Translations under genes and position numbers: made by a program
Assembly: GCA_029204225.1 (NCBI GenBank)
Contig: CM055113.1
Location: forward strand, 3,487,194 to 3,551,193
Origin: Diphasiastrum complanatum
Lineage: Eukaryota > Streptophyta > Lycopodiopsida > Lycopodiales > Lycopodiaceae
Reading direction: 5' to 3'
Length of the DNA: 64,000 nt
Notes under the pieces: generated by a model
The model's input: the letters and a program-made list of their open reading frames with translations, nothing else
Database searches by the model: none
Told to the model about the DNA's origin: nothing
Part shown: positions 21,011-32,640 of the stretch, one piece after another
How the letters are laid out: each line of letters opens with the position of its first letter
Position numbering within the stretch: the first letter of the stretch is position 1

Positions 21011-23795
21011 AGAAGAAACCTGAGGTCGTCGAGGACTGGCTAGCCAAGTGGAGTAGTTACTTCAATCTGCATGATGTTCCTGATGAGAAGAAAATTGAAA
21101 GTGTCGTGTTGTTCTTATGCGGCAAGGCGTCATCGTGGTGGCGAGATGTATCGATGAAGCCAACTACTTGGGATGCGTTTGCGGAAGTTTTCAAAACAGC
21201 TTTCGTAGTTGTTGATGACGTGGACTACTACCTAAAGTTCGTGAACTGCAAGATGGGTACAAAGAGTTTAGACTCTTATGTCCAGGAATTCATGGACCTA
21301 TGGAATAGGGTTCCATCATTTGATGCGAAGTTGGCATGTTGGCAGTTTAACCTAGGTTTGCCAGCCAACTATCAGAACGAATGCAAGCGAAATGTGCTTC
21401 AAAGCCTCAAGAATGCGTTTCGAATTGCGAAAGCATATGATTCCACAGTGTGTTATCCTTTTGTGTTTAGGATTTGTAAGCAGGATCTAAGGAGCTTCCC
21501 TTATAGTGGTACAATGGTGGCATCCATGAAGCAATTTGCACAAATTCCAGACACTTTGAAAACCAAGAAGGTTAAGAAGTGCAGTCCAGACCAAGCAAAA
21601 TATTTTGACTAATTAGAACAAGCAGCATCGGAACCCAGGAAGCCGAGGAGAAAGAGATTCAAGAAATTTATGTCCCGAGAAAAGGCTAAAAGAGAGAACC
21701 TCTTTTTTGTCTATAAGAAGCCTGGACATATGATAAAATTTTGTCCAGAAAGGAAGAAAGGGTCTGCTCACATGATTGAAATTCCAGGAGGCAATGGTAA
21801 GACTTTAGAAATTAATCTGACTGATTGTGAGTGTGAATGTTCTTTTAGTACTACTTCTTTCTTGCCTAATGAACTTTTTCGTTTAATTGGCACAGTTAAA
21901 GATCAAGAATTGAGTATTTTATTGGACAGTGGTTCAACTCATAATTCTATTAATTCTTGTCTTGTGTAGAAACTCAGCTTGGAAACTGAAGCCAACAATC
22001 ATAGATATAAAGTTTATCTAGCTTCAGGAGTAGAGTTGGAGACTTGGAACGTAAAAATTTCGAAGCTCCTAGTTTTGGTGCAAGGACACACAAAATTAGT
22101 TAATTTTCATGTTTTAGACCTAGCTCGTACTTATTTGATCTTAGGTTACGAATAATTATTCAGTAAATCACCTTCTCTGTTAATTGATTTTGAGAAGAAG
22201 CATGTTCTCACTTTCAAGGAGGGTGATAAGGTAGTTACATTATTTGGTAGTAATTTTGTACGTCCGTTGGATCAAATTTCTATAGTTGATAAAATGGAAG
22301 CATTGGATTATTCTGAGTATGAAGTTCTTTCAATGTATGCTATTCCAGCTGTGGATGTTCCTGAAATGAATCTAAATCATTGTGAATTCTCAGCAATTCT
22401 TAACTCAGTTAATTTAGATCATGAACAAGCAGTGAAAGAACAGATCATAAATGAATTTAGGGATGTTTTTCCATCTGAATTACCTCATGGTTTACCACCG
22501 TCTAGGTCAATAGACCACAGGTTTGAGTTAATTCTAGAAAGTCAACCTATCTCTAGACAACCTTATAGGTTCTCTTAGAAAGAGGAGACAGAGATTTCAA
22601 ATCGAATAGAAAACTATCTGAGGATGGGACATATACAACCTAGTAAATCACCATGGGGCGCTCTTGTTCTTCTCAAAGCGAAGAAAGATGGAGGTTTCTA
22701 GATGTGTGTGGATTACGAGGGCCTTAATAAAGTGACTATAAAGAATAAATATCCATTACCCAGGATGGATGACCTTGTAGATTGCTTGGGTGGAGCTCGA
22801 TATTTCACCAAGATAGATCTCAAGACAGGGTACCATCAAATAAGAATTAAGTCAAAAGATATCCAAAAGACAGGATTTTGTTCTAGATTTGGTCATTATG
22901 AATTTCTAGTGGTGCCATTTGAATTATCGAGTGCTCCAGCAATGTTCCAGCAAATGATAAACAATTTATTTTGTCCATACTTGTGGTAGTATTCTTAGAC
23001 AACATTCTCGTTTACAGTGAATCCTTGGTGAAACTTGTAGAACACTTAAAAATTGTCTTGATGAAGCTCCGTCAGGAGTTACTCTACGCTAAAGAGTCCA
23101 AGTGTGAATTATTTAAGCAAGAGTTGCTTTATCTTGGTCATAAGATCACAATAAATGGGATCAAGATTTTAAGATTGTGATTGAGTGGCCAATTTCAGAA
23201 ACTGTGAGGCAGGTAAAGTCTTTTTTAGGTTTTACACTTTTCTTCAAGAGATTTATTGAGGATTATGCTAAGTTAGTAGCACCGCTTAATAATCTGACAA
23301 AAAGAATTGTTAATAAAAAGAAAAAGAGGAATCAACCTAGTCTGCCTGTTGTTTGGAATGAGGAATTGAATTAGTGTTTTGAGAAACTTAAAACAATGAT
23401 TGTTTCAACTCCCGTGTTACAAATTGCTAATCCAGATTTACCTTACGTCGTGAGAACAGACGCAAGTGATGTTGCAGTTGGAGCAGTTCTATTACAAATG
23501 GATAGGCCACTAGCATTTGAAAGCAAAAAATTCATTGGTCCTCAGTTGTGTTATACTACGCAGGAAAAAGAATTGTTTGTTGTAGTCCATGCACTTAAAA
23601 CCTGGAGACACTACTTGTATGGTAGTAAGTTTGTAGTGTATACGGATCACTAGCCTCTTAAGTATTTTTGTAATCAACATGATCTTCGGGGGAGAAAAGC
23701 TCGATGGGCTGAATTGATGCAAGAATTCGATCATTTAATCCATTACATAAGAGGCAACTCTAATCAAGTTGCAGATGCTCTTAGTCTTTTTCTCC
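21011..23795 (+). pseudogene. Ty3/gypsy gag-protease-RT-RNase H relic
   Basis: A plus-strand gypsy fragment, truncated at both ends. Gag (about 21020-21650) includes VLFLCGKASSWWRDV and is followed by a decayed zinc knuckle (KKPGHMIKFCP). Protease has LLDSGSTHNSI (about 21925). Reverse transcriptase follows, with [20 protein letters not shown] and TGYHQIRI. The metal-binding motif reads FLDNILVYS, where FLDD is expected. RNase H has VVRTDASDVAVGAVLLQ and KWRHYLYG-like WRHYLYGSKFVVYTDH. Integrase and LTRs are missing. Most in-frame stops are TAG at positions where the family has Gln or Trp (for example after CLV, YRFS, KDGGF and YTDH). The left junction is exactly where duplication copies A and B diverge; the right junction is with an oppositely oriented gypsy fragment. 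Confidence 0.9.
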
Positions 23796-25285
23796 TCATC
23801 AGTGGATGTTGTAGAAGTCTACCCTGTTGTATAAGGCAACATACTGATATTCGGCTCATCATCTGAATCTTCATCCTCCTCCGGAATTGCATCGTCCATA
23901 GCATTTTGCAAGAGTTCATACTCATTATGGCGTTTCAGCTCACGTCTGATTCGTTTAGGTAGACCTGACAAAAACCACATAATCATGGCATTTTTCTTAA
24001 TCGGCTCAGGTTCGCACTCAGATCTGAGGCGTTTCACCCGTTCAATGTAATCTTGAACCATTTCTCGCTTTCCCATTTTAATTTTACTTAAAAGTAGGAA
24101 AGGGTCTTCCATAAACTTCCGTGGTTTGAACCGTGTGATAAGGGCTCATTTAACAGCCTCCCAATCTGTACATTCAGTTTCATCTTGATTATAGTACCAA
24201 TCTTGTGGTGCGTCTGTTAAGGCCATAGGAAACAACTTAAGTTTGTCTTGAGAGAAAATTTTGCCATAGACTTTACAGGATTCAGCATAGATCAGAAGAA
24301 ATCTAACTGGATCTATTAATCCATTATATTTGGGTAGATCCAAACGGGGTGCTCTTCTAACAATAATTGGATTGACTTCCTGTGGAGCACCTCCAAGAAC
24401 AGTTCCAGGGACAGCCATCTTAGATCAAACAGACAATGAGATTGGATCTAGATTATTCTATAAAAAAACTATCTCAGATCAGATCTGCTAGATCTATTCC
24501 AATCGCTTTCCCATTATAATTTTACTTAAAAGTAGGAAAGGGTCTTCCTTCCGTGGTTTGAACCGTGTGATAAGGGCTCGTTTAACAGCCTCCCAATCTG
24601 TACATTTAGTTTCATCTTGATTAGTACCAATCTTGTGGTGCATCTGTTAAGGCCATATGAAACAGCTTAAGTTTGTCTTGAGGGAAAATTTTGCCATAGA
24701 CTTTACAGGATTCAGCATAGATCAGAAGAAATCTAACTGGATCTGTTAATCCATTATATTTGGGTAGATCCAAACGGGGTGCTCTTCTAACAATAATTGG
24801 ATTGACTTCCTGTGGAGCACCTCCAAGAATAGTTCCAGGGACAGCCATCTTAGATCAAGCGGACAATGAGATTGGATCTAGATTTTTCTATAAAAAAACT
24901 ATCTCAGATCAGATCTGCTAGATCTATTCCACTCGCTTTCCCATTATAATTTTACTTAAAAGAAGGAAAGGGTCTTCCATAAACTTCTGTGGTTTGAACC
25001 GTGTGATAAGGGCTCGTTTAATAGCCTCCCAATCTGTACATTCAGTTTCATCTTGATTATAGTACCAATCTTGTGGTGCGTCTGTTAAGGCCATAGGAAA
25101 CAACTTAAGTTTGTCTTGAGGGAAAATTTTGCCATAGACTTTACAGGATTCAGCATAGATCAGAAGAAATCTAACTGGATCTGTTAATCCATTATATTTG
25201 GGTAGATCCAAATGAGGTGCTCTTCTAACAATAATTGGATTGACTTCCTATGGAGCACCTCCAAAAACAGTTCCAGGGGCAGCCA
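23796..25285 (-). pseudogene. Gypsy gag (minus strand) with internal triplication
   Basis: Minus-strand retrotransposon gag. The fullest copy (24418-23819) reads MAVPGTVLGGAPQEVNPIIV, LPKYNGLIDPVRFLLIYAES, LKLFPMALTDAPQDWYYN and then LPKRIRRELKRHNEYELLQ. Two further partial copies of the N-terminal half lie at 24848-24503 and 25285-24936. The copies differ at several bases and one carries a short deletion in the PRKFMED region. No zinc knuckle, protease or pol follows; the element is truncated at 23796 against the plus-strand gypsy relic. Confidence 0.85.
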
Positions 25286-25370
25286 TCTTAGATCAAGCAG
25301 ACAATGAGATTGGATCTAGATTTGTCTATAAAAAAACTATCTCAGATTAGATTTGCTAGATCTATTCCAC
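24067..25370 (-). repeat. Three tandem units of about 434 bp
   Basis: Units start at about 24067, 24502 and 24936, each at CGCTTTCCCATT. Each runs through GAG codons to the start ATG and the untranslated AGATCTGCTAGATCTATTCC. The repeat therefore includes the gag start and part of the leader. Units are roughly 97% alike by eye. Confidence 0.88.
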
Positions 25371-26457
25371 TTCCGAATAATCTGATTGCTATATCATAAA
25401 AATGATTTTGAAATACAATCAAATGATAAATCTCTCAAAATCCAAATCACATTATATCATATTTGATCCAAATTTTGACAGAGACTTGATCTGAAAAATC
25501 AAAAACTAAAAATAGAACTGGCGAAGATTGTCTCGACGAAGGTTCATCAGTACCATTTTGGAAAAAACTCTTTGAACAACTTTTCTGACAATTTCTTGGG
25601 AAATAACCTTCGCCGACTTCTCAGATGGAAGATCTGACACAAATAAAACTATGAAAAACCGGACGAAGGTTTTTGAAACAAGAAAATACAGTTTTTGTAG
25701 TTTGACGAGGGTAAAAATCAAGATTTTTTGTGATCTGATCAAGAAGAATCTTCACCGAATTCAGAAATAGTATTCTACTATAAATAGAATTTCTTGAAAA
25801 CTCGACAAAGGTTTTGGCAAAGGATCAAGAGTAATACTAGTTTTTTTGCAAAAAAGTGACTTTTTTGACAAAACTATGGCAATATGACAACTGATCTCCT
25901 GAAAACTCTTCTATTTTTGGTATTATTCTTCGTCAACCTGGCAATAGATAGATCTGAATTACACCTAAGCATAATAAATCGGGCGAAGGTTATTTTTAGT
26001 ATTTTTAGGGTTTTGGTAAATTTTTGGTGTTTTTTGACAGTTTTTCTGATGTTTCTGAAAATCTGTTGGGAATTAATGTCCGCCCTTCAAACTAAAGGTT
26101 TTGTGAACAAAATCGAAGGTGTTTGCAACTCGACGAAGGCTTCCTGAAAGAGGATAAAAAGTTATAAGCTCTGATGACGCTTTTTGTCTCCTTTTGACCA
26201 AAATCTGGCAGATTTGACCAATTTTTGTTATTTTCTCTGATATCTCAAATCCAAATGGATCTTAAGATTGGTGATCTGAATAGATTTCCTTGTTTTATAA
26301 TCAGATTATATTTCAAACAAGCAAATCCACTCAAATCAAGCAAAATCACTCCCAAACTAATCATAAATGCAGATCTAACACGATTCATGCCACGACAAGA
26401 TGCCTAATGCAAGCTAACCATCCAACAAACGTGCTACAAACTGAAAAATTGGCATAG
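25371..26457 (-). other. Leader of the minus-strand gypsy element
   Basis: AT-rich non-coding sequence between gag and the primer site. A motif close to CGACGAAGGTT recurs at least six times in both orientations (for example near 25533, 25610, 25660, 25987 and 26133). The short open frames here look like chance. Confidence 0.6.
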
Positions 26458-26477
26458 CTCCCCGGCAGCGACACCAA
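26458..26477 (-). other. Primer binding site region of the gypsy element
   Basis: The minus strand reads TTGGTGTCGCTGCCGGGGAG two bases after the LTR end CACTACA. This resembles the TTGGCGCCGTTGCCGGGGA-type primer region common after LTRs of Tat/Athila-like gypsy elements. The tRNA cannot be named with certainty. Confidence 0.7.
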
Positions 26478-26479
26478 AT

Positions 26480-27142
26480 TGTAGTGGGTTTCTTTCCTTG
26501 CCTAACCTGAATCCAAGATCTAGTCAATCTAGCATCAAAGAGACGAAGTTAGTTGTCACGCGTAGATTCGTTCCCATGAGAGCGATAGTATAGTTCAGAT
26601 TTCAACATGAATGGAGGATCCACATCTAACTCTAACATCCACTAACACTAGATCCATTAACACTACGATCCACAACAAAGATAGCTTACTCTTTCTCTCT
26701 CTCCCTTTCTCTCTCAAAAAAGGTATAATAACATACAATCCCAATAACATTCAAATCTAACAATTAGCAAAATCCAAAAAAAGCATGAGAGATGGAGGAG
26801 GAAAGAAGAAGAGCAAGGACATTCATCAATCCATTTCTGAAGAGAACCAATCTGCTTTATTGAAATGAGGAAATGAACATGAGGAGCAACTCAAGTTGGT
26901 CCATTTTTATAATAAAGAGGAGGACCCTGGCCTCTGAATCCTATTGGTCCATTTTTGCCTCCCTAATTATTCAAATTTAAAAAAGTGTGGGAACCATCCA
27001 ATTTGGAGGGAACCCCAACTTTATTTACTAACTTGAAATTAGGCCCTACGACATTAAAAGTCTGGCAAAAATTCCTAAAGTCCTTTTATTGACTATTAAC
27101 TAATCAATCAAATAACTATGTGATCATCGGGTTGGACTTACA
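26480..27142 (-). repeat. Probable 5' LTR of the gypsy element
   Basis: The left border is TGTAGTGGG next to the primer site; the right border is placed at GGACTTACA (27142) because it gives inverted TGTAAG...CACTACA ends. Only one LTR is in the window, so the right border is a guess. It has a short CT-rich patch near 26690-26720. Confidence 0.5.
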
Positions 27143-27215
27143 CACGCTGGGTGCCAAATCCCTCTCAGTTATTAACTAGGGCTAGGGTTGTCTTGGGATC
27201 CACAAACCCTCCAAC

Positions 27216-27880
27216 ACACACACACACACTCTCTCTCTCTCTCTCTCTCTATGTTGTCTCTGCCTCTCTCCTTTCTTTCCTGTGTGCTCTCCCTTCGCTC
27301 TCTCCTCTCTCTCCTCTCTCTCTCCTAGTCTCTCTCCCTCCTTCCCTACGCTCTCTCAACTCTCCTCTCTCTCCCCTCCCTCCACTCTCCTCTCCTCTCT
27401 CTGTTCTCCCCTCCCTCCGCTCTTCTCTCTTCTCTCTCTCTCTCTGCTCTCCCTCTGCTCTCTCCTTGCTCCTCTCTCCTATGTTCTCTCTCTCTCCTCT
27501 CCCCTTCCTCCACTCTCTTCTCTTCTCTCTCTCTCCTCTCCCCTCCCTCCGCTCTCTCCTCTCTTCTCTCTCTCTCTCTCTCTCTCGACTCTATCTATGT
27601 CTCCCTCAACTCTCTCCTCTCTCCTCCACTCTCTCTCTGCCCTCTCTTCTCTCTTCTCTGTCTCTCTCTCTTTGCTCTCCCTCCACTCTCTCCTCTCTCT
27701 TCTCTCCTTCCTAATCTCTCTCGCGTTGTCTCCCTCTGCTCTCTCTCCTCTGTCCCTTGCTCTCTCTCTACAACTCCGCTCTCTCTCCTTTGTCCCTTGC
27801 TCTCTCTGTGAGTCTCTCTCTCTCTCTCTGTCTACTCTCTCTCCTCTGTCCCTCGCTCTCTCTGCGAGTCTCTCTATCTC
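27216..27880. repeat. CT-rich low-complexity block
   Basis: About 660 bp of irregular CTCTCTCC, CTCCCTCC and TCTGCTC units after a short (AC)n run. The long Ser/Leu-rich open frames in it are artefacts of the dinucleotide repeat and are not genes. It lies upstream of the recombinase-like gene and could be its promoter or 5' UTR tract. Confidence 0.9.
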
Positions 27881-27901
27881 GTGCCAGGCAAAAAAATGTT
27901 G

Positions 27902-27938
27902 TTGGGCCCTATATTATGCAAAATAATATAGGGCCCAA
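27902..27938. other. Perfect 16-bp inverted repeat (hairpin)
   Basis: TTGGGCCCTATATTAT (27902-27917) and its exact complement (27923-27938) are separated by GCAAA. It is about 260 bp upstream of the recombinase-like gene. No T-run follows, so it is not a simple terminator. Confidence 0.8.
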
Positions 27939-28201
27939 AACGACCCAAAAATCAGACGAACGGCAATTACGTAGTAGGTATTGGCCATTGAGAGGGCCAT
28001 TACCATGAATAATCAGAGACCCGGCAGCAATGGCAGAGGCCCGGAGCTACTCTTGGAAATGTGTTTTTGTTTTTGTTTTGCTTTGTATTTGTTGGTTTGC
28101 AGTTATCTTTCATGATGCAGCTGTCATTTCTTAGATGTTGGAGCTCATGCTGCAGCTGTAGCCTGTCATTGATCTTTTGAGTTGTGAATTATAGTCTTTG
28201 A

Positions 28202-29687
28202 ATGGCTGCTATAGAGCACTCACCTGACAGGCTTTCTGATAGTCTTTCTGAGCCTTGTAATGTTCATGTGGAAGACGAGGATGGCCTACAAGGTGTTGAA
28301 GATATTGGGATAGATACTAATCTTTCACACATGTTTCTTGATGTAAATGCTAGTGATTTGGAGTTGGTAGATTTTGGTGGAAGAAATTGTAGTCATGGTC
28401 CAGAACAGTGGTTTCGAAAACGATTTTCTGCTTGGAGGATTGCCATTGGAAAAGATGACAGTATACCTCCAGAAAAGCTTCCATTCGATGTTCTTGCAGA
28501 ATATATGGTTCCATTTATCTTGTCACTGAAGAAATTGAATGGCAATTACTATCCTAGTGCTAGGTACTGGATGTTTCAATCCTTTGTTTTTATGCTTTTT
28601 GATTTTTGTAATCACTTTCCTCTTTTGTGATATTTTTGTTTTATTTTTGCAGTTTAGCTCAGATGTTCCGTGCTTGTGGGAGAATTATTCGACGTGAACA
28701 TGTTTCTAGAATATGTAGAATTAATGTTGATGATTTGCCTATTGTTGTTCAAAATCATCCATTTTTTGAGAGAGCTCGCACTCTTTGGTGCTTCATATGG
28801 ATAAGTCTATTAAATCTGGAGCTAATAAGAAACGAAAGAAGAGTGCACCTATGATGTGGAAGGATGAGGAGTGTTTAAAAGACCCTGAACATTCTATACA
28901 TCATGTTGTTGGTTTACAAAAACGTTGGTGTTATTACTGTTTAAGTCGTTTTATGGTTCGCGGACACACATAATTGTACAATCTACTTGATATCAATTTT
29001 CAAGTAAGATTTGATGTTCATGGTTCTTTTGTTATGTAAGTTTTTAATGTTGTAGAATGTTAGATTTTTATGAATTAGCCCTATTGATTTGTAATTGTCC
29101 AACAAGTCGGGTTTTTTTAGTTATATTGATGTATATTCTTGTAGCATAAAGTTTGAATTTGTTTCTTAAATGGTAATTTAGGTATTATGAGAGAGATTCT
29201 AAGAACTACAGCGCTTCTATGACACGATATCAGGAAGAGCATTTTAGATGTCCTGTGAAGCATTATGAAGAGGATGTTATAATAACATATAGGAAGTTTC
29301 TTCGTCACCTTCCAGCAAAACAGAATCCTAGTGTTGGTCGTCATATTCTTTTGCAAGCTATACGAGAAAATCCTCGAACCAATGCATGGTACAATACTAA
29401 TAATGTGGGAATGAAAGTTTTAAGCTCTTGGATAAAGAGTATGATGTTTGTACTTGGAGATGGGGGAGGATTCATGAATAAAAGGTCCTCGCTATGCAAG
29501 TATTCATAGGTTAATCGATGAATAGTTTTGTTGTTTGTATTTTCACAATAATTGTGTCAAGTTGTTTGCACCTTCTTATTCCTGTCTTGTGTGTGTTTGT
29601 TTAAGGATGATTCAAGCAAGTGTACCTATTGCAGTTGGAATGGATATTACAGGTCATCGTAATGAGAACCCCTATCAAAGATATGAT
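28202..29687 (+). pseudogene. Crypton/ZMYM-like tyrosine recombinase gene, decayed
   Basis: A spliced plus-strand gene. Exon 1 (28202-28563) starts MAAIEHSPDRL and has WFRKRFSAWRIAIG, IPPEKLPFDVLAEYM and LNGNYYPSA. The intron 28564-28652 ends TTTTTGCAG and joins in phase to MFRACGRIIRREHVSRICRI and HPFFERARTL. After a frameshift come MDKSIKSGANKKRKKSAPM, LKDPEHSIHHVVGLQKRW and LSRFMVRGHT. Exon 3 (from 29182) has YYERDSKNYSASMTRYQEEH, YEEDVIITYRKFLRHLP and WYNTNNVG, then a frame change to GPRYASIHRLID. The last piece (from 29606) reads [18 protein letters not shown]. This order resembles the DUF3504/Crypton-derived proteins (ZMYM, QRICH1, KIAA1958): core-binding helices, an HxxR-like box, the GHR box and a Tyr seven residues later (29682-29684). 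A TAA stop after RGHT, two frameshifts and a lost His in the HxxR box indicate a dead copy. Confidence 0.62.
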
Positions 29688-29689
29688 CG

Positions 29690-30300
<611 letters not shown>

Positions 30301-30325
30301 ATTTGGTGATTCTTTTCGGTGTTAA

Positions 30326-30602
30326 AACGATGGTTCAACGATGGAAGTTTCAACAATGGATGCTATAACATACTAACATAATTATTATAACGATGGATGC
30401 TATAACATCTGTATCAGTGCTTCAACGATGTTTCAACGATGGTTCAATGATGGATGCTATAACATCTATATCAGTTCAACGATGGTTCAACGATGTCATC
30501 AAAAAAATTTGAGTCTTTCCAAAAATTTGAGTCATTCAAAAAATTTGAGTCGTTCTAAAAATTCGAGTCTTCCAAAAAATTCGAGTTTTCCAATAAATTT
30601 TA
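30326..30602 (+). repeat. Two short minisatellites
   Basis: 30326-30497 repeats a TTCAACGATGGATGCTATAA-like unit. 30501-30602 repeats a 16-17-bp AAAAATTTGAGTCTTCC-like unit about six times. The second unit returns at 31287-31362. Confidence 0.8.
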
Positions 30603-31412
30603 GAAGCAATGCACATTCTAATTACCTGCTTGCACTCTCAACTATTTGCAACAATCCATCGAGAGCTTGGGATTGTTCTATGATGTCTTATTAGCTATTA
30701 ATATATACAATCACTATCCTACATATTCACATAGAGTATTCACATTCATTGGCATGGAAGAAATGGATTGTGTGTGTATTGTGTGTATGGATTTGTTGAA
30801 GGTGGTTCATACTACAAAAGTTACTCACTCACTACAGCTCGTCTCTCACTACAACTCTATATTACTCCTCAACTCTTCAGGATGTTGGGACAGATAGCTA
30901 TCCCATAGATTCCATAGCTGCAAACTTAGATTGGGTGAATATGATGGTGATTGATTATCATGCAAGTTGGGAGCCAAACACAATTGGAGCACACACAATT
31001 CTAAACCATTTTCTTAAAATGTTTCCTAAACCATGTTCCCAAACCGTATTCAAGATGTTGGGACAGACAACTATCCCATAGATTCCATTTGTCTAGAATT
31101 GCCCTCAAGATTCATCCATTCGGCCTTATTATATATATATATACCAGAGAGAGAGAGAGAGAGAGAGAGATGTGTCTGTGCGTGTATTCAATGTGTGGGT
31201 TTAAAAAATATTCATCACAAAAACCCAAATCATTATAAAAAATTGAAGCAGCAACAATTTCATATTCCAATATTTTAAACTGATCTTTTGAAAAAATTTG
31301 AGTCTTAAGAAAAATTCGAGTCATTTAAAAAATTTGATCCTTTGGAAAAATTTAAGTCTTCAAGCGTTCATTGCCTCTGATTAGTTTTTGATCTTCTTGA
31401 ACCTTTAGCTTC
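30603..31412. repeat. No gene; direct repeats and (AT)n/(GA)n tracts
   Basis: GATGTTGGGACAGA followed by CTATCCCATAGATTCCAT occurs at 30880-30915 and 31053-31088. (AT)n then (GA)n lie at 31130-31170. The AAAAATTTGAGTC array recurs at 31287-31362. No convincing coding sequence. Confidence 0.7.
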
Positions 31413-32328
31413 TTACCTCTCCTTGGCCAGTGTACACCACAATTTTGCCCATATCCGAATGTCATCACTGTAATTTTCATCTGTGCTGATCACAACACTA
31501 ATTGCAACAGAAACACCAAAGGCGGAATCCTTTGCTAGTATGTAATCAATGCTAGTTCTGATTTGCTTATGGACACCCAAAATACACATCTGTATTTTGA
31601 AACTGAGACTGTCCCCCACATTCATGCCAGCTTGCCCTCGTTCTATCCTGGGCCCAGCCCATCTTTGTGCTCCAAGCACTCCTTTCAGATCTGCTCAAAA
31701 GTGAGATGCAAATGCTGCACCGCATGTCTTCTATCTCTCTCTCTCTCTCTCTCTCTCTCAAGACTGTTAAGATACTAGGAAGAAACAGTGAATAACTTAA
31801 AATCCTCGCCACCTCTGTTAGACCATAACTTCTCAGTGTGCTCATCAACACATGTGGGATTGTAGAATAGCTGAAAGCTTTCATGCCAAATCAAGTTGGC
31901 AAAGATGTGCGCGTCTGCCCCAGAGTAGAACCCAATCTCCTGGTTGGAAGGGCAAGACGTGTTTCTCTTGATCTCAATTGGCAACGAAAATAGTCGCCAC
32001 ATCTGTTCTTCTAATCTGCGTAGCAGATCAGAGTTCAGTCCATGGCTAGAAATATGTATGAACCTCCACTCTTGGCATCCTTGAGAAGTTGTCCCAGCTC
32101 CTCATCACCTACGTTCAGCAGCTTTTGAAGATCGATAACTGGCAGATCTGCACCAATTTCTTCCAGCTGATCATCTTCATCCTTTGGCCACATGAAGTCT
32201 TGCATCTTTCTCATGCCACATTCCAGAAAAGCAGTGATGGTGTCTACACTGATTTTGACATCATCGTACTTGCCTCCCAAGTTTTGGTTGCCATCAACAC
32301 TGTTGTTACCTTCTCCTTCTATTCCCAT
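31413..32328 (-). pseudogene. 2-oxoglutarate/Fe(II) dioxygenase pseudogene
   Basis: The likely start is ATG 32328 (MGIEGEGNN), because the sequence upstream is only CT-repeat 5' UTR. The N-terminal DIOX_N-like segment reads ADLPVIDLQKLLN then DEELGQLLKDAKSGG, followed by a frame break at about 32035. A second frame (32002-31775) has LFSLPIEIKRN, GFYSGADAH and WHESFQL, as in plant 2OG dioxygenases of hormone and specialised metabolism. A third frame (31679-31413) has MNVGDSLSF and GVHKQI, which resemble the C-terminal NxGDxLxxx..G..KS.xHRV region. The iron-binding HxD segment is missing and a (TC)n tract (31733-31760) lies where it should be. The substrate cannot be inferred. Confidence 0.65.
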
Positions 32329-32640
32329 AACTGAAGGCTCGAGAGATGGCTCGAGAGAGAGTGAGATGGCAAGAGAGAGAGACCTGTGAGAGAGAGAGAG
32401 AGAGAGAGAGTGTGTCGATCTAGAGAGATAGACAGCGTGCGCTCTAGGGAGAAAATTGGAAATTTGAAATGTGTGTGGGGCAAAAAATAAAAACAAAAAC
32501 AAGCTTGTAGTTGTGGTTTTTTACACTTATTTTTTTTTTTCAAACGTTTTTTTGATTTTTTCTTTGCAAATGAGTGACGTTTTTCGCAAGCACAGCGTGA
32601 CATTTTCGGCGGCAAAACACACACAGTCTCTAAAATAGTT
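32329..32640 (-). other. CT-rich probable 5' UTR of the dioxygenase pseudogene
   Basis: A (GA)n tract on the plus strand (32385-32410) reads as CT-rich leader on the gene strand, a common plant 5' UTR feature. Nothing else is recognised. Confidence 0.4.

Noticed and set aside
27151-27926. Long Ser/Leu-rich open frames over the CT block
   Set aside because: They arise from the dinucleotide repeat, which lacks stop codons in several frames; there are no domains.
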